Shown in pieces: positions 35,393 to 44,301 of a DNA stretch of 64,000 nucleotides. Positions within the stretch are counted from its first letter, which is position 1, and every line of letters starts with the position of its first letter. Both the position numbers and the translations under genes were made by a program. The notes beneath the pieces are model-generated. The model was not told the origin of the DNA and ran no database searches. It was given only the letters and a program-made list of their open reading frames with translations. Origin of the DNA: Heyndrickxia sp050281185 (lineage in GTDB: Bacteria > Bacillota > Bacilli > Bacillales > Bacillaceae_C); assembly GCF_050281185.1 (NCBI RefSeq), contig NZ_JBNNWS010000020.1, positions 1 through 64,000 on the forward strand, read 5' to 3'.

Positions 35393-37993
35393 TTACAATA
35401 TTTCGATATACCCTTCTGTTCCATGCACGCGAATTCGTTGCCCATCTTTTATTAGTTTGGTAGCATTTTCTACTCCAACAACTGCTGGTAAGCCATATTC
35501 ACGTGCGATAACTGCTCCATGGGTCATCAGTCCACCAACTTCGGTGACTAGACCTTTTATGGATACAAATAATGGTGTCCAGCTAGGGTCAGTAAAGGAG
35601 GTGACTAATATATCTCCATCTTCTAGATAAGCATCTTCCATGTTTAAGATGACACGTGCTCTTCCCTCTATAACTCCGGAAGAAACAGGTAGACCTACAA
35701 TAGATTCAGCTGGGAGATTTTCTCGTTTGTACTCACCTGCAATGATTTCACCATCAGAGGTGATAACACGTGGGGGAGTTAGTTTTTCATATAATTTGTA
35801 CTCGTCTTTTCGTTTGCTGATGATCTGGTAATCCAGTTTATTTGTGCGTACTACTTCGCCAAGTTCTTCAAAAGTGAGATAGTAAATATCTTCTTTTTCA
35901 TGAATAACGCCCGCTTGAACGAGTTTTTCCGCTTCTTTCAGTAAAGCTTGCTTATAAACAAAGTAGCGATTAATCATGCCATATTTTGGATATTCCCTAA
36001 ACCCGCTGAAATTCCGGATTAGGTCGATCATTCGTTTTGTTTCTCTGGCTTTTTGTTCACCATCCGGTAATTGCTTCAATCGCTCTAATAACTCTTGTTC
36101 TTTTTTCAAAGCTTCCTGTAGCCCTTGCTCAAATTTCCTATTGCTTTCATTCGGCTCAAAGTTTTTGATGTTACCCAGAATCATGGGAACAAGTGTAATT
36201 GGTTTTTCACTCCATCTAGTTCTAGTAATATCGATTTCTCCGGCACATCGCATTCCGTATTCGTTGAGAAAAGCATAGAAAGCGTCTCTAGCTTCCTGTC
36301 CACCATCAAACTTAACCAGTTCATCCAAAAAGTTATCATCTTTTACATGTTGTAAATAATCAATTACTTCTCGATAAGGACGAATCACATCTGCAACATC
36401 CAATAAGGCTAGACCCATTTCCGATGTAATATTGTTTGGTACAGATTGAGAAAGCGTGTCTGCTGCGTTTTTTTCACCTAACCACTCGTTCATTTTTTCA
36501 TTGATCCATGATGAAGCATCCATAGCAGCCATAAATACAGCTGAACTTTGTGGGTCAAATAAAATCTTCTTTAATTCCTGAATATCTTCTAGAATAAAAT
36601 CAAATAAATCTGATCCTGATTTCGGTTGGATGTTTTGTTTTAACTCTCCAATGGATGTTTGACTACGCTTAATCAAATCAGAAACGATTGATGGATTGTT
36701 TTCAATTTGTGCCAGTTTATCTGTATTGCCTCTAGTGGGACTCGGTGCTTTATTATCATTTGGCAACGATTTTATAAAATCTCCTCGCTCAATGATGTTC
36801 ATAAGTGCGTCTTTCATGAGCGGATCGTGTTGTCCCATGGCATTTAATAAAATGTTCCTACTGACAGGTGAAGCCAGTTGATGTGTGACATCAACAAACA
36901 ACCTTCCACCAGCTTTACGCATGGGGGCAGGAGTCGTTAACAGCCAAACAGATAATCCCAGTGGTTTCATGGGGTCAGTCATCATTTGTTGATGACCGAC
37001 AGATACGTAAACGTGATTTTCTTCATCATTCGCTTCAGGGATGGGGTATAAAGTAGTGATTGGACGACTCTGGACAATATAAAATGTATCATCAACCAAG
37101 CACCATTCGATATCTTGTGGGCAACCAAAATATGCTTCGATCTGTCTTCCGATACGTGCTAGTTGTAAAATTTGTTGGTCAGTAAGTGTTTGAAGCTTTT
37201 GTTGTTCAGGATCGATCTGTTGTGTCTCTGTTCCTCCTCCTTTTAGTCCATAAATAGCCAATTTCTTGGTTGCTATCATCTTATCGACGATTTTATCTTC
37301 CTGTACTTTATAACAATCGGCAGAGACCAAGCCAGAGACCAGTGCTTCTCCGAGTCCAAAACTGGCATCGATGGATAACAACTTTCGGTTAGAGGTAATT
37401 GGATCAGCGGTAAATAAAATCCCTGAAGCCTGTGGGAAAACCATTCTTTGAACGATAACGGATAAGTACACTTCACTATGGTCAAATCCATTTTGCATAC
37501 GGTAGATTACTGCGCGATCCGTAAATAAGGAAGCCCAACATTTGCTAATATGCTGCAAGATGGCTTCTTTGCCGATGATATTTAAATAGGTGTCTTGTTG
37601 GCCAGCAAAAGAGGCATGTGGTAAATCTTCAGCAGTCGCACTAGAACGCACTGCATATGCATGGTCTGCGCCAAACTGGGAGTGATAGTGAATAACTGCT
37701 TGCACAACATCGGAAGGAATTTCTACTTCCATAATAGTTTGTCGAATCTTCCTGCTGATTTCACTAATTTGATCCCGATCTTCCACTTTTAGCATGGTTA
37801 GTCGATTCAATAAATCCTGGTACGTTTCATTCTGTTCGATAGCTTTTCGAAATCCCAATGTTGTAACACAAAATCCTTCTGGTACTTGTATTCCTTGAAT
37901 TTTTGATAATTCCCCTAAATTTAACCCTTTTCCGCCAACGAGGAAAAGCTGTGTTTTTTCCATTTCCTGAAAACCGAGAACCAAAGAACTCAT
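35393..37993 (-). CDS. rph: rifampicin phosphotransferase
   Basis: An 866-residue three-domain enzyme. The N-terminal ATP-grasp domain (VGGKGLNLGEL, AVRSSATAEDLPHASFAGQQ, QDIEWCLV, IVQSRPIT) is followed by a large rifampicin-binding domain. The C-terminal swivelling PEP-synthase-type domain (TSFTDPSWTPLF, GGLMTHGAVIAREYGLPAVV) has the phospho-carrier His825. Size and the His position match characterised rifampin phosphotransferases, which transfer the beta-phosphate of ATP to the ansa hydroxyl of rifamycins. The ATG at 37993 follows AGGAGAG. It predicts rifampin inactivation. Confidence 0.93.
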   Translation of the reverse strand: MSSLVLGFQEMEKTQLFLVGGKGLNLGELSKIQGIQVPEGFCVTTLGFRKAIEQNETYQDLLNRLTMLKVEDRDQISEISRKIRQTIMEVEIPSDVVQAVIHYHSQFGADHAYAVRSSATAEDLPHASFAGQQDTYLNIIGKEAILQHISKCWASLFTDRAVIYRMQNGFDHSEVYLSVIVQRMVFPQASGILFTADPITSNRKLLSIDASFGLGEALVSGLVSADCYKVQEDKIVDKMIATKKLAIYGLKGGGTETQQIDPEQQKLQTLTDQQILQLARIGRQIEAYFGCPQDIEWCLVDDTFYIVQSRPITTLYPIPEANDEENHVYVSVGHQQMMTDPMKPLGLSVWLLTTPAPMRKAGGRLFVDVTHQLASPVSRNILLNAMGQHDPLMKDALMNIIERGDFIKSLPNDNKAPSPTRGNTDKLAQIENNPSIVSDLIKRSQTSIGELKQNIQPKSGSDLFDFILEDIQELKKILFDPQSSAVFMAAMDASSWINEKMNEWLGEKNAADTLSQSVPNNITSEMGLALLDVADVIRPYREVIDYLQHVKDDNFLDELVKFDGGQEARDAFYAFLNEYGMRCAGEIDITRTRWSEKPITLVPMILGNIKNFEPNESNRKFEQGLQEALKKEQELLERLKQLPDGEQKARETKRMIDLIRNFSGFREYPKYGMINRYFVYKQALLKEAEKLVQAGVIHEKEDIYYLTFEELGEVVRTNKLDYQIISKRKDEYKLYEKLTPPRVITSDGEIIAGEYKRENLPAESIVGLPVSSGVIEGRARVILNMEDAYLEDGDILVTSFTDPSWTPLFVSIKGLVTEVGGLMTHGAVIAREYGLPAVVGVENATKLIKDGQRIRVHGTEGYIEIL

Positions 37994-38280
37994 TCTACAT
38001 CTCTCCTAACCATTAACGATTCTATTGATTTTACCAGTAATAAATGGGAATAAATAGTCTATATTGACCATTTTTTATATGGTATAATTAAAGTAGGAAG
38101 AGTACAAAAAAAGTAGCCAGACCTAATCGTACAGTTAGTTGATGCACCAGTTATCCCCTCGAAAGCAGCTCTTATCCTTTTAACACACAATATGAATAAA
38201 ATTAACTTTTTCTATTTTATCTGTTTATTTTCCAAAACACCTTATATTAATATGAGATTTCAAGCTTTTATGAAACTATC

Positions 38281-38353
38281 CCGTTCATTAGCTTAATAAC
38301 TTCAACAAAAAAAGCGTTAATCTTTTTTCGATTAACGCACACGGTAGTTTAAA
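38281..38353. repeat. dispersed hairpin repeat, copy A
   Basis: Contains TTAGCTTAATAACTTCAAC, an A-run and the hairpin GCGTTAATC..GATTAACGC, then TAGTTTAA. Downstream of the anti-sigma gene. Confidence 0.7.
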
Positions 38354-38392
38354 TACATTTCTTCATAATGTTCCTTACTGTAACTTATATTT

Positions 38393-39163
38393 TTACTTCT
38401 CCGCTTCAAAATTAAATAGGTTTGCAAGCTGGATAAGTTCCTTACTATCATCTTGCTTTTTTTCATTTATTCCTTCATTTGTTAGGTAATAAACATATTT
38501 TTTAGTAATAATGTACAACTGTGCTATTCCTAAATCTGTTGTTGGCTCATAAAGTACAGCTCGTTGCCCAGCAACATTTACCTCTTTAACATTGTGTCCA
38601 TCAAGCGGATAATCTGGCAGAAATCCATTTTCATCTATTCCTTCTTCAACTGAACCTGATTCGTTTAATGAATAATGTACTGAAATCCACCTTCCACTTG
38701 AGCTTGTTGGATAAAATGCATGAACATAAAGTTGTTCTTTTGCCCAATCTTTTTGAACAACAGGAATAAGGTGTGGCTCTCCTACAATTGTTTTTATGTG
38801 CTTATAAGCATCCATCGGATATACTATACTCTCCATTCCTTTTTTAGTAAGGACTGGTGTTTCCTCTCCATTGATCATTTCCATAGTATACAATTGCTGA
38901 TTATCCTTTTTACTACCTAATGTAACAGGGCTTTCTTCCCCAGCCAACTGATTAGTTAACAATAAAAAGAAAATAGAGACACTAACCCCGATTGTTAAAA
39001 GATAAAAAAGTTTTTTTATGATGTTTGTTTTCAAGTAACTCTTTTGGATTTGTTTACTAAGCTGGTTTCTTACCCTCTGAGAACGTTCCATATTCCATTC
39101 CATATCATATTCAACTTTCTTAAGGGAACGGTCATAAGAATTAATATCAGTTTGAATGCTCAT
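38393..39163 (-). CDS. membrane anti-sigma factor (putative)
   Basis: 256 residues: a ~48-residue cytoplasmic N-terminus, one transmembrane helix (LFYLLTIGVSVSIFFLLLT), then an extracytoplasmic domain of ~180 residues. It starts inside the sigma-factor gene (17-base overlap), the usual arrangement for an ECF sigma and its cognate anti-sigma. No zinc-type HxxxCxxC motif is visible, so the class is unclear. It likely holds the sigma factor inactive until a cell-envelope signal is received. AAGGAGG precedes the ATG at 39163. Confidence 0.65.
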   Translation of the reverse strand: MSIQTDINSYDRSLKKVEYDMEWNMERSQRVRNQLSKQIQKSYLKTNIIKKLFYLLTIGVSVSIFFLLLTNQLAGEESPVTLGSKKDNQQLYTMEMINGEETPVLTKKGMESIVYPMDAYKHIKTIVGEPHLIPVVQKDWAKEQLYVHAFYPTSSSGRWISVHYSLNESGSVEEGIDENGFLPDYPLDGHNVKEVNVAGQRAVLYEPTTDLGIAQLYIITKKYVYYLTNEGINEKKQDDSKELIQLANLFNFEAEK

Positions 39164-39674
39164 AAAAATCCTCCTTTTTCTTTAGCTTTTTTTCCAAAGC
39201 AAGCATCCCCCTATGTAAAGTGGACTTTACCTTCCCTTCCGAACAGTTCAAGATCTCTGCTGTTTCACTTATTGAAAATCCCTTAATCTTCCTCAATATA
39301 ATAACTTCACGATGAGCCTCCTTAAGTGTGGAAAGAACATTATATATCTCCCTTGAACTTTCCTTCAGTTGGACAATATTTTCTGGAAGCTGACACTTAT
39401 CAATCTGTGGCTGGAACAGTTCTTTGATCAAACGTATAGGCTTTTGTTTCCTTAAATAATCCAATGTTAAATTGTGTGCAATACTAAATAACCACGTTTT
39501 TTCACTTGAATTCCGATTAAAGGATTCATAATGCTTATATGCTTTATAGAAGGTTTCCTGAGTTAAGTCCTCTGCCTGTTGATAGTCTTTTGTAAGCATA
39601 AAGATAAATTTAAAGATGGTTTGATGATATTGGTCAAACCAATCTTTTATTTCTTCCTCCTTAAAATCAACCAT
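39147..39674 (-). CDS. ECF-family RNA polymerase sigma factor
   Basis: A 175-residue ECF sigma factor. Region 2 (FIFMLTKDYQQAEDLTQETF, then TWLFSIAHNLTLDYLRKQ) and region 4 (REVIILRKIKGFSISETAEI, SEGKVKSTLHRGM) are both complete. The ATG at 39674 follows GGGGGTGAAAG. It overlaps the downstream anti-sigma gene. An ECF-type promoter upstream (39708-39731) suggests autoregulation. Confidence 0.9.
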   Translation of the reverse strand: MVDFKEEEIKDWFDQYHQTIFKFIFMLTKDYQQAEDLTQETFYKAYKHYESFNRNSSEKTWLFSIAHNLTLDYLRKQKPIRLIKELFQPQIDKCQLPENIVQLKESSREIYNVLSTLKEAHREVIILRKIKGFSISETAEILNCSEGKVKSTLHRGMLALEKKLKKKEDFYEHSN

Positions 39675-39707
39675 TCTTTCACCCCCAATTTGTTCACCTA
39701 CAGTTTA

Positions 39708-39731
39708 GACGTTCAAACTAAAAAAAGGTTC
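39708..39731 (-). promoter_or_regulatory. candidate ECF-sigma autoregulatory promoter
   Basis: On the minus strand GAAC, 16 bases, CGTC: the spacing and bases of Bacillus ECF promoters. It lies ~35 bases before the sigma start. Confidence 0.6.
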
Positions 39732-39895
39732 TGGTTTTTTGTAAAACACATTTGATAATTTCTTTCTTAAGGAAAAAATATACATTAAAACTAATAAAGC
39801 CACCAAATGGCGGCTATATTATGTCACTTTTAATACATATTCCTCTTGTAATTACTAATTAGATTACTGCTCTGCCCTCTTGAACTTGCACCTTT

Positions 39896-40026
39896 ACTTA
39901 AAAAAGAAAAAAACATTCCTTCCCTTGTTAAAGGAATGTCCCCTTTAGTTCAATAGCTAAAGCTTAATAACTTCAGCAAAAAAGCGTTAATCCTTCTTCG
40001 ATTAACACTCCCTTTTGTTGAACAAG
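39896..40026. repeat. dispersed hairpin repeat, copy B (double unit)
   Basis: Two units in a row: ACATTCCTT..AAAGGAATGT hairpin with TTTAGTTCAATAG, then TTAATAACTTCAGC with GCGTTAATC..GATTAAC and GTTGAACAAG. Confidence 0.7.
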
Positions 40027-40028
40027 GC

Positions 40029-40556
40029 TTATATTCTTTTCCCATAAATTTCTCTTACGAATTGTTCTTTATAGTCGGTATATTCGTCAATTCCACCATT
40101 ATTTTCTTCTATAAATTTCCTTTTTAGATTACTGTATTGTTCCCGTACTTTTTCGTTTGAATTTAGGTAATCCCTAAAAAAGATTAAATTTTTCCAGAGT
40201 TCCTTATTATATTCAACTAAATGGATAAAGTGTGTTTTTTTTTGGTATGACTCATCAGTAAACTTAGCAAGCACGATTTCATTAGGACGTTGAACTCGAA
40301 GCCTTAAAAAACCTGCCTCTTTTAACCCCTGAAAAATAGCCTTATCAACATTTTCAATATCATCTACACCTACAACTAAATCCAATATTGGTTTGGCAAC
40401 CATATCCTTAATCGCTGTGCTACCTATATGCTCAATTCGAGTTTCCTGAATAGGAGTTGAATTTAGAATATTCTGCTTCACCTTATGAAACTCTTTCTGC
40501 CATTCAACAGTATGTACTTCTAATCTTACTTCATCGCGCTTTAATCCCAATTTCAT
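40029..40556 (-). CDS. GrpB/UPF0157-family nucleotidyltransferase-fold protein
   Basis: A 175-residue protein of the GrpB (UPF0157) family, with IEHIGSTAIKDMVAKPILDL (G-S-T and K-P-x-x-D-L, a nucleotidyltransferase-like active-site pattern), THFIHLVEYN and FRDYLNSNEKVREQYSNLKR. The family is widespread; its reaction is not established. I chose the ATG at 40556 because GAGGTGG is just upstream; the longer upstream frame overlaps a repeat element. Confidence 0.8.
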   Translation of the reverse strand: MKLGLKRDEVRLEVHTVEWQKEFHKVKQNILNSTPIQETRIEHIGSTAIKDMVAKPILDLVVGVDDIENVDKAIFQGLKEAGFLRLRVQRPNEIVLAKFTDESYQKKTHFIHLVEYNKELWKNLIFFRDYLNSNEKVREQYSNLKRKFIEENNGGIDEYTDYKEQFVREIYGKRI

Positions 40557-40629
40557 TATTACCACCTCATACTCTCGTATAATGTTTATAATTCGATCTG
40601 GTTTACAAAAATCCTGTTTCAACTCCTGC

Positions 40630-40698
40630 TCCGTTAGTACAATAACTTCTATAAAAAGAAGCGTTAATCCTTCTTGGACTAATGCACCGTTTAAGTAC
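40630..40698. repeat. dispersed hairpin repeat, copy C
   Basis: CTCCGTTAGTACAATAACTT, AAGCGTTAATC with partial complement GACTAATGC, then CGTTTAAG. It lies upstream of the GrpB start. Confidence 0.6.
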
Positions 40699-40786
40699 AA
40701 TATTTCACAAAGAAAAAAGAACTTTCATTTAATGAAAGCCCATTTTGTGGCTTAGAGTAAATGTTCTAGTTTCTTTATTAACACGC

Positions 40787-41722
40787 TTAGTTTTTTACAC
40801 ATTTGATAGGATCAATTCTGATGGATTCCCAATTTCCTTCAGAATCCTTTTTATATTGAGAAATTAATACATCTGTATCATTTGGTAATTGATAAAAGAT
40901 AAACCGATAATCTGCTCCATCCGTACCAATATAATCAATGGTTTTGAAGTAACTATCTTGTTTAGTAGGTAGCTGTTTTTTTATTAACTTGCACCAGTTT
41001 CCATACATAATACCAACGACTGCTTCCGCATCATGCTGCCAGAGATGGTAGGGTGCACATAGGAAGTCCTCTCCGTACAATTTCATATGGTCAATTTTAT
41101 ACAGATTTTGAACTTTTTTTAATTGGACATAGCCGTAATAATAAGCAAAATAGGTGACACCTTTTGATGAGCCTTCGATGCTTTCTAGCTCAATGAAATA
41201 AGGAACAATGCCTTTTTCATCAGGTAGTCTGTTCATCTTAATTAAATTTATATGTCCAATTCCAGCAAACGATTGAAGATATTCATTATAGGAAACCCTT
41301 TTGTGATAGTCTTTAGTAAAAAAGTTATAAGCAATTGGATAGGGCAACTTTGCCATCCCCACAGTTCCGCACCCACCCAACTGGTTTTGAGTGAGGTTTT
41401 CTGCCTCTCTTAAAATACTAAAGTAGTTTAAAACAGTTTCATCAGGAGTCCGAGTTAATGTTGCAGGGAGTTTAATTTCTTTGTAGTTTTTTTTATAATA
41501 AAGATCAAAAAATTTGATGTTCTTGACAAGGGTATTTTTAATAGGGAGGCGGGAAGGACGAAAGTATTTTTCGGCATCACTGGTACGTATAAACGCAGTT
41601 TGGTTTCGTTCAACTGGTTGACCAAATATTTGTGGTTCGTATTGAGATCCCATAACGAGAGTCAATTTTTTTCTGGGATAATGATTGAACGTCCGATTTA
41701 TCCATTTTGTAAAGTGTTTCAA
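40787..41722 (-). CDS. 311-residue protein of unknown function
   Basis: I do not recognise this protein. It is soluble-looking and rich in Tyr/Phe/Lys, with no signal peptide or long hydrophobic helix. Notable stretches are MGSQYEPQIFGQP, GGCGTVGMAKLPYPIAYNFF, CAPYHLWQHDAEAVVGIMYG and IDYIGTDGADYRFIFYQLP. It starts with TTG at 41722, whose bases overlap the stop of the preceding small membrane-protein gene (ATTGA), with GAAGGGGGAG upstream, so it is translationally coupled to it. Confidence 0.6.
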   Translation of the reverse strand: MKHFTKWINRTFNHYPRKKLTLVMGSQYEPQIFGQPVERNQTAFIRTSDAEKYFRPSRLPIKNTLVKNIKFFDLYYKKNYKEIKLPATLTRTPDETVLNYFSILREAENLTQNQLGGCGTVGMAKLPYPIAYNFFTKDYHKRVSYNEYLQSFAGIGHINLIKMNRLPDEKGIVPYFIELESIEGSSKGVTYFAYYYGYVQLKKVQNLYKIDHMKLYGEDFLCAPYHLWQHDAEAVVGIMYGNWCKLIKKQLPTKQDSYFKTIDYIGTDGADYRFIFYQLPNDTDVLISQYKKDSEGNWESIRIDPIKCVKN

Positions 41723-41901
41723 TTAGACTCCCCCTTCAAGAATATTAATCCACTTTTATTCAGGTCATTTATTTTTAACAATAATTCAATAAGCAAAGAA
41801 CATATAATACCAAATGCGATGAAACCTCCATAAATCCCCATTAAAAATAACCCAAATCCAAAAAACTCATATGAATTACAAGAGATACAATACGCATATG
41901 C
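41719..41901 (-). CDS. small membrane protein, coupled to the unknown 311-residue gene
   Basis: The frame reads AYAYCISCNSYEFFGFGLFL, then a hydrophobic helix (GFIAFGIICSLLIELLL) and a hydrophilic end GLIFLKGESN. The first ATG (41841) lacks a ribosome site. AGGAGGGGG lies upstream at ~41902, directly before an ATT codon, so either a rare ATT start or a damaged start must be assumed. The stop overlaps the next gene's TTG. Confidence 0.4.
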   Translation of the reverse strand, partial: AYAYCISCNSYEFFGFGLFLMGIYGGFIAFGIICSLLIELLLKINDLNKSGLIFLKGESN

Positions 41902-41959
41902 AATCCCCCTCCTACAAAAAAGTATTACTCTAATTTATGTTGAGGAATAAAGGTTTAGG

Positions 41960-42840
41960 AGGATAATCTTCAACTAGTCGAGTAGAAGGGAACCTCTCTA
42001 CCTCTCGGTTGATTGTATTCCTCCCCCCTCACAGAACCGTGCTTGCGTAATTAACGCATACGGCTCCTACTAGTTACCATTCACATAATGTAGCTAATCT
42101 CTTTTCTTAAGTCATATATGTTAACCTTAATTCTTGCGTAAGCTAATGGGTATTTATTGAGAAAGAGTCTGAATTTATCCCAAGTAATTGATTTCCTTTG
42201 ACTTCTTCTATTGAGCCATTTAAACAGTAAGTATCCGATCTTGTCCCTGAATTTGTTTACACTTTGGGTATTATCTGTGATGCAATAATAATTGTAATAA
42301 CCTACAAGAGATCGTTTAAATCTATCCATAATCATATGAATATCTTTATTTCTATTAATCTTCAACCATCCCTTAGATTCTTTGAGTTTGCCTTGGACTT
42401 TCTTCCTGCTTGATTTTCGTTACACTCGAAAGTTTCCTTGTTTACTTTTCCCACAATAATGTGTAAAACCAAGGAAATCAAAGGTTGCAGGTTTACTATT
42501 TCCCTTTTGTTTTGCATCTTTCTCTGCAAACCTTCCAAAGGGAATAATTTTGGTTTTATCCTCAGCAATTTCTAAGTTAAATTTCTTTAATCTCATTTTT
42601 AATGATTGGAAGAATTGTTGAGCTTCACTTTTAGATTGAAAACAACAAACAAAATCATCTGCATATCTCACTATGAATGCTTGTCCTTTGCACTGTTTTC
42701 TAACCCTTTTCTCGAACCAAAGGTCAAGGACATCTTAAAGACTAAAGTTACCTTTAGCCCTCCAAGACTCGCTACGAGTGAATGGCTAGTTCTTGCTCGA
42801 CGGCAATCCCACCCGTTATATGATACGACCTAGGCTCGGC
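41960..42840 (-). mobile_element. group II intron, internally deleted
   Basis: The 5' end has the GTGCG start near 42840 with a domain-I-like sequence. The 3' end has a domain V hairpin (GAGCCGTATGCG, TTAATT-type loop, CGCAAGCACGGTTC; 42034-42066) and a domain VI-like stretch, ending around 41960-41980. Between them only the second half of the intron-encoded protein remains. The 5' boundary adjoins the dispersed repeat copy at 42851-42895. The exact termini are estimates. Confidence 0.75.
42081..42720 (-). pseudogene. group II intron reverse transcriptase/maturase fragment
   Basis: Starts within the RT palm (LDLWFEKRVRKQC, then VRYADDFVCCFQSKSEAQQF with the catalytic YADD), followed by AEDKTKIIPFGRFA and FDFLGFTHYCGKSKQG. 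After a frameshift near 42370-42420 come the thumb/maturase domain (DIHMIMDRFKRSLVGYYNYY, KIGYLLFKWLNRRSQRKS). The N-terminal fingers are deleted and at least one shift is present, so it cannot splice or retrohome on its own. Confidence 0.8.
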
Positions 42841-42850
42841 CGCACACCTA

Positions 42851-42895
42851 CCCCTTTAGTTAAATAAGAAGGAACCCCTTCTCAAAGGAGAGGAG
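42851..42895. repeat. dispersed repeat copy next to the group II intron
   Basis: CCCCTTTAGTTAAATAAGAA followed by an imperfect CCCCTTCTC/AAAGGAGAGG hairpin. Confidence 0.5.
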
Positions 42896-42899
42896 CATT

Positions 42900-43155
42900 T
42901 TATATATATCTTTTTCTAATCATATTAATTAATTCAAGTACATTTTCGTCCGGTTCATCATGCCTATGTTCGTAACAATCCTTTATAAAATCTTTTAAAA
43001 AAGGACGCAGTAACTGTTTTTATTTCATTAACCATTTGATCTAAAGTCATATCTCCAAGAATATTACATTCATCGCAGATTGGTTCATCATTTTCTTCTA
43101 AAATATCTTCAATATCACTTTCACTAAATACTACTCCACACTTTTTAAAATGCAA
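42900..43155 (-). pseudogene. small acidic protein with CxxC motif, homopolymer frameshift
   Basis: The TTG at 43155 follows AAGGGG. The frame reads MHFKKCGVVFSESDIEDILE, CDECNILGDM and VNEIKTVTASF, then shifts in a TTTTTTAAAA run near 43006-43015. In the shifted frame it continues FLKDFIKDCYEHRHDEPDEN to VLELINMIRKRYI and a TAA at 42900. Joined, it would be ~85 residues. The family is not recognised. The frameshift may be real or a homopolymer artefact. Confidence 0.5.
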
Positions 43156-43323
43156 AAATTATTCCCCTTTTAATAATACTTAAATCACTACTTCCACAAA
43201 ATTTTATACCCCTGTATCCTTTTAGCCTCCAAAATCAAATTATCGTTGTTGGGTCATGCAAATTGTCGAAGTTAACCGAATATATTCAATGGTATAACAA
43301 AAAGTGAAATGGAGAGTAAAAGG

Positions 43324-44190
43324 ATGTTTAACTGTTTTCTTGTCGAGGTCTCGGGAAACACAATTTTCGTGCGCCGTTATGGACAAGGACCGGCAATTCT
43401 ATTGGTGCACGGCTTCCCGCGTACAAGCCTGATGTGGCGACTCCTCGCGCCGAAACTTGCGGAAAATCATACTGTGATTTGCGTAGACTTGCGCGCCTAC
43501 GGCCGTAGCGGGATACCCGCCTCTAGCCACGATCACTTTCCATATTCAAAGCGCGCGATGGCGAAGGAATTGGTTGAGGTGATGAGCAAACTTGGCTTCC
43601 CGATCTTCATAGTGATCGGTCACGACCGCGGAGGACGCGTCAGCTACCGTATGGCCTTGGATTATCCGAAGAATGTGGAGCGTCTGGCCGTGTTTGACGT
43701 CATTCCGATTTTCGAAGCGTGGAAACTGGCAGATGCGCGCTTCGCTCAAACCTACTGGCCCTGGAGTTTACTGTCGCAGAAACCACCTCTGCCGGATTGC
43801 TATCTGCTCGGTGCTCCCGAGGCCGTCTTCCATAACCCCTTCGGCGAAGGTTCCTTCGGCCACGAAGTCTTGCAAGAGTATGTTTCAACCTATTACAATC
43901 CGGCCCGCGTGCATGGTATCTGTGAGGAGTATCGAGCTGCAGCGACAATCGATGTCGAACACGACCGCGCGGACAAAGAAGCGTCGAAAAAAATTGAGTG
44001 TCCGATGCTGCACCTGTGGGCGGAGGGCGGTTGGCTTGACACTTACTATGCAAAAGAAGGCGGTCCGCTCGGCATATGGCGGCAATGGGCTCCGAAGGTG
44101 CAAGGGCAGGCGATAAAGGGTGGCCACTTCTTCCCGGAAGAGAATCCTGACGAGACGGCGGTTCTCGTGAAGCTGTTCCTCTCCGCTTAA
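43324..44190 (+). CDS. alpha/beta hydrolase, haloacetate-dehalogenase/epoxide-hydrolase-like
   Basis: A 288-residue alpha/beta hydrolase. The oxyanion motif is VHGFPRTSLMWRLLAP, the nucleophile elbow is GHDRGGRVSYRMAL (Asp nucleophile), and the C-terminal catalytic His is in AIKGGHFFPEENPDET. Asp nucleophile plus WRQWAP and the HDHF/YSKRAMA segment match fluoro-/haloacetate dehalogenases (DehH1 type), which hydrolyse haloacetates to glycolate. The G+C is clearly higher than around it, suggesting recent acquisition. I chose the ATG at 43324, nine bases from GGAG; an ATG at 43309 lacks a site. Confidence 0.8.
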   Translation: MFNCFLVEVSGNTIFVRRYGQGPAILLVHGFPRTSLMWRLLAPKLAENHTVICVDLRAYGRSGIPASSHDHFPYSKRAMAKELVEVMSKLGFPIFIVIGHDRGGRVSYRMALDYPKNVERLAVFDVIPIFEAWKLADARFAQTYWPWSLLSQKPPLPDCYLLGAPEAVFHNPFGEGSFGHEVLQEYVSTYYNPARVHGICEEYRAAATIDVEHDRADKEASKKIECPMLHLWAEGGWLDTYYAKEGGPLGIWRQWAPKVQGQAIKGGHFFPEENPDETAVLVKLFLSA

Positions 44191-44301
44191 TGAAAGATGT
44201 GGTACTGCTTGCTGTTTTTTCTTATCTGCAGAAGCAGGTGCATTTGGCTCCTTTCTTGACTGAACCTCCAGCCTACTTAATCTGTTGAATGGTACATTTT
44301 T

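Noticed and set aside
37994..38130. Rifamycin-associated element upstream of rph
   Set aside because: The known palindromic element (GGGGCTTGC-type) is not present; only an A+T-rich promoter-like region is seen.
43673..44116. Second plus-strand frame inside the dehalogenase-like gene, and two antisense frames
   Set aside because: High G+C makes all frames open; only the 43324-44190 frame encodes a recognisable fold.
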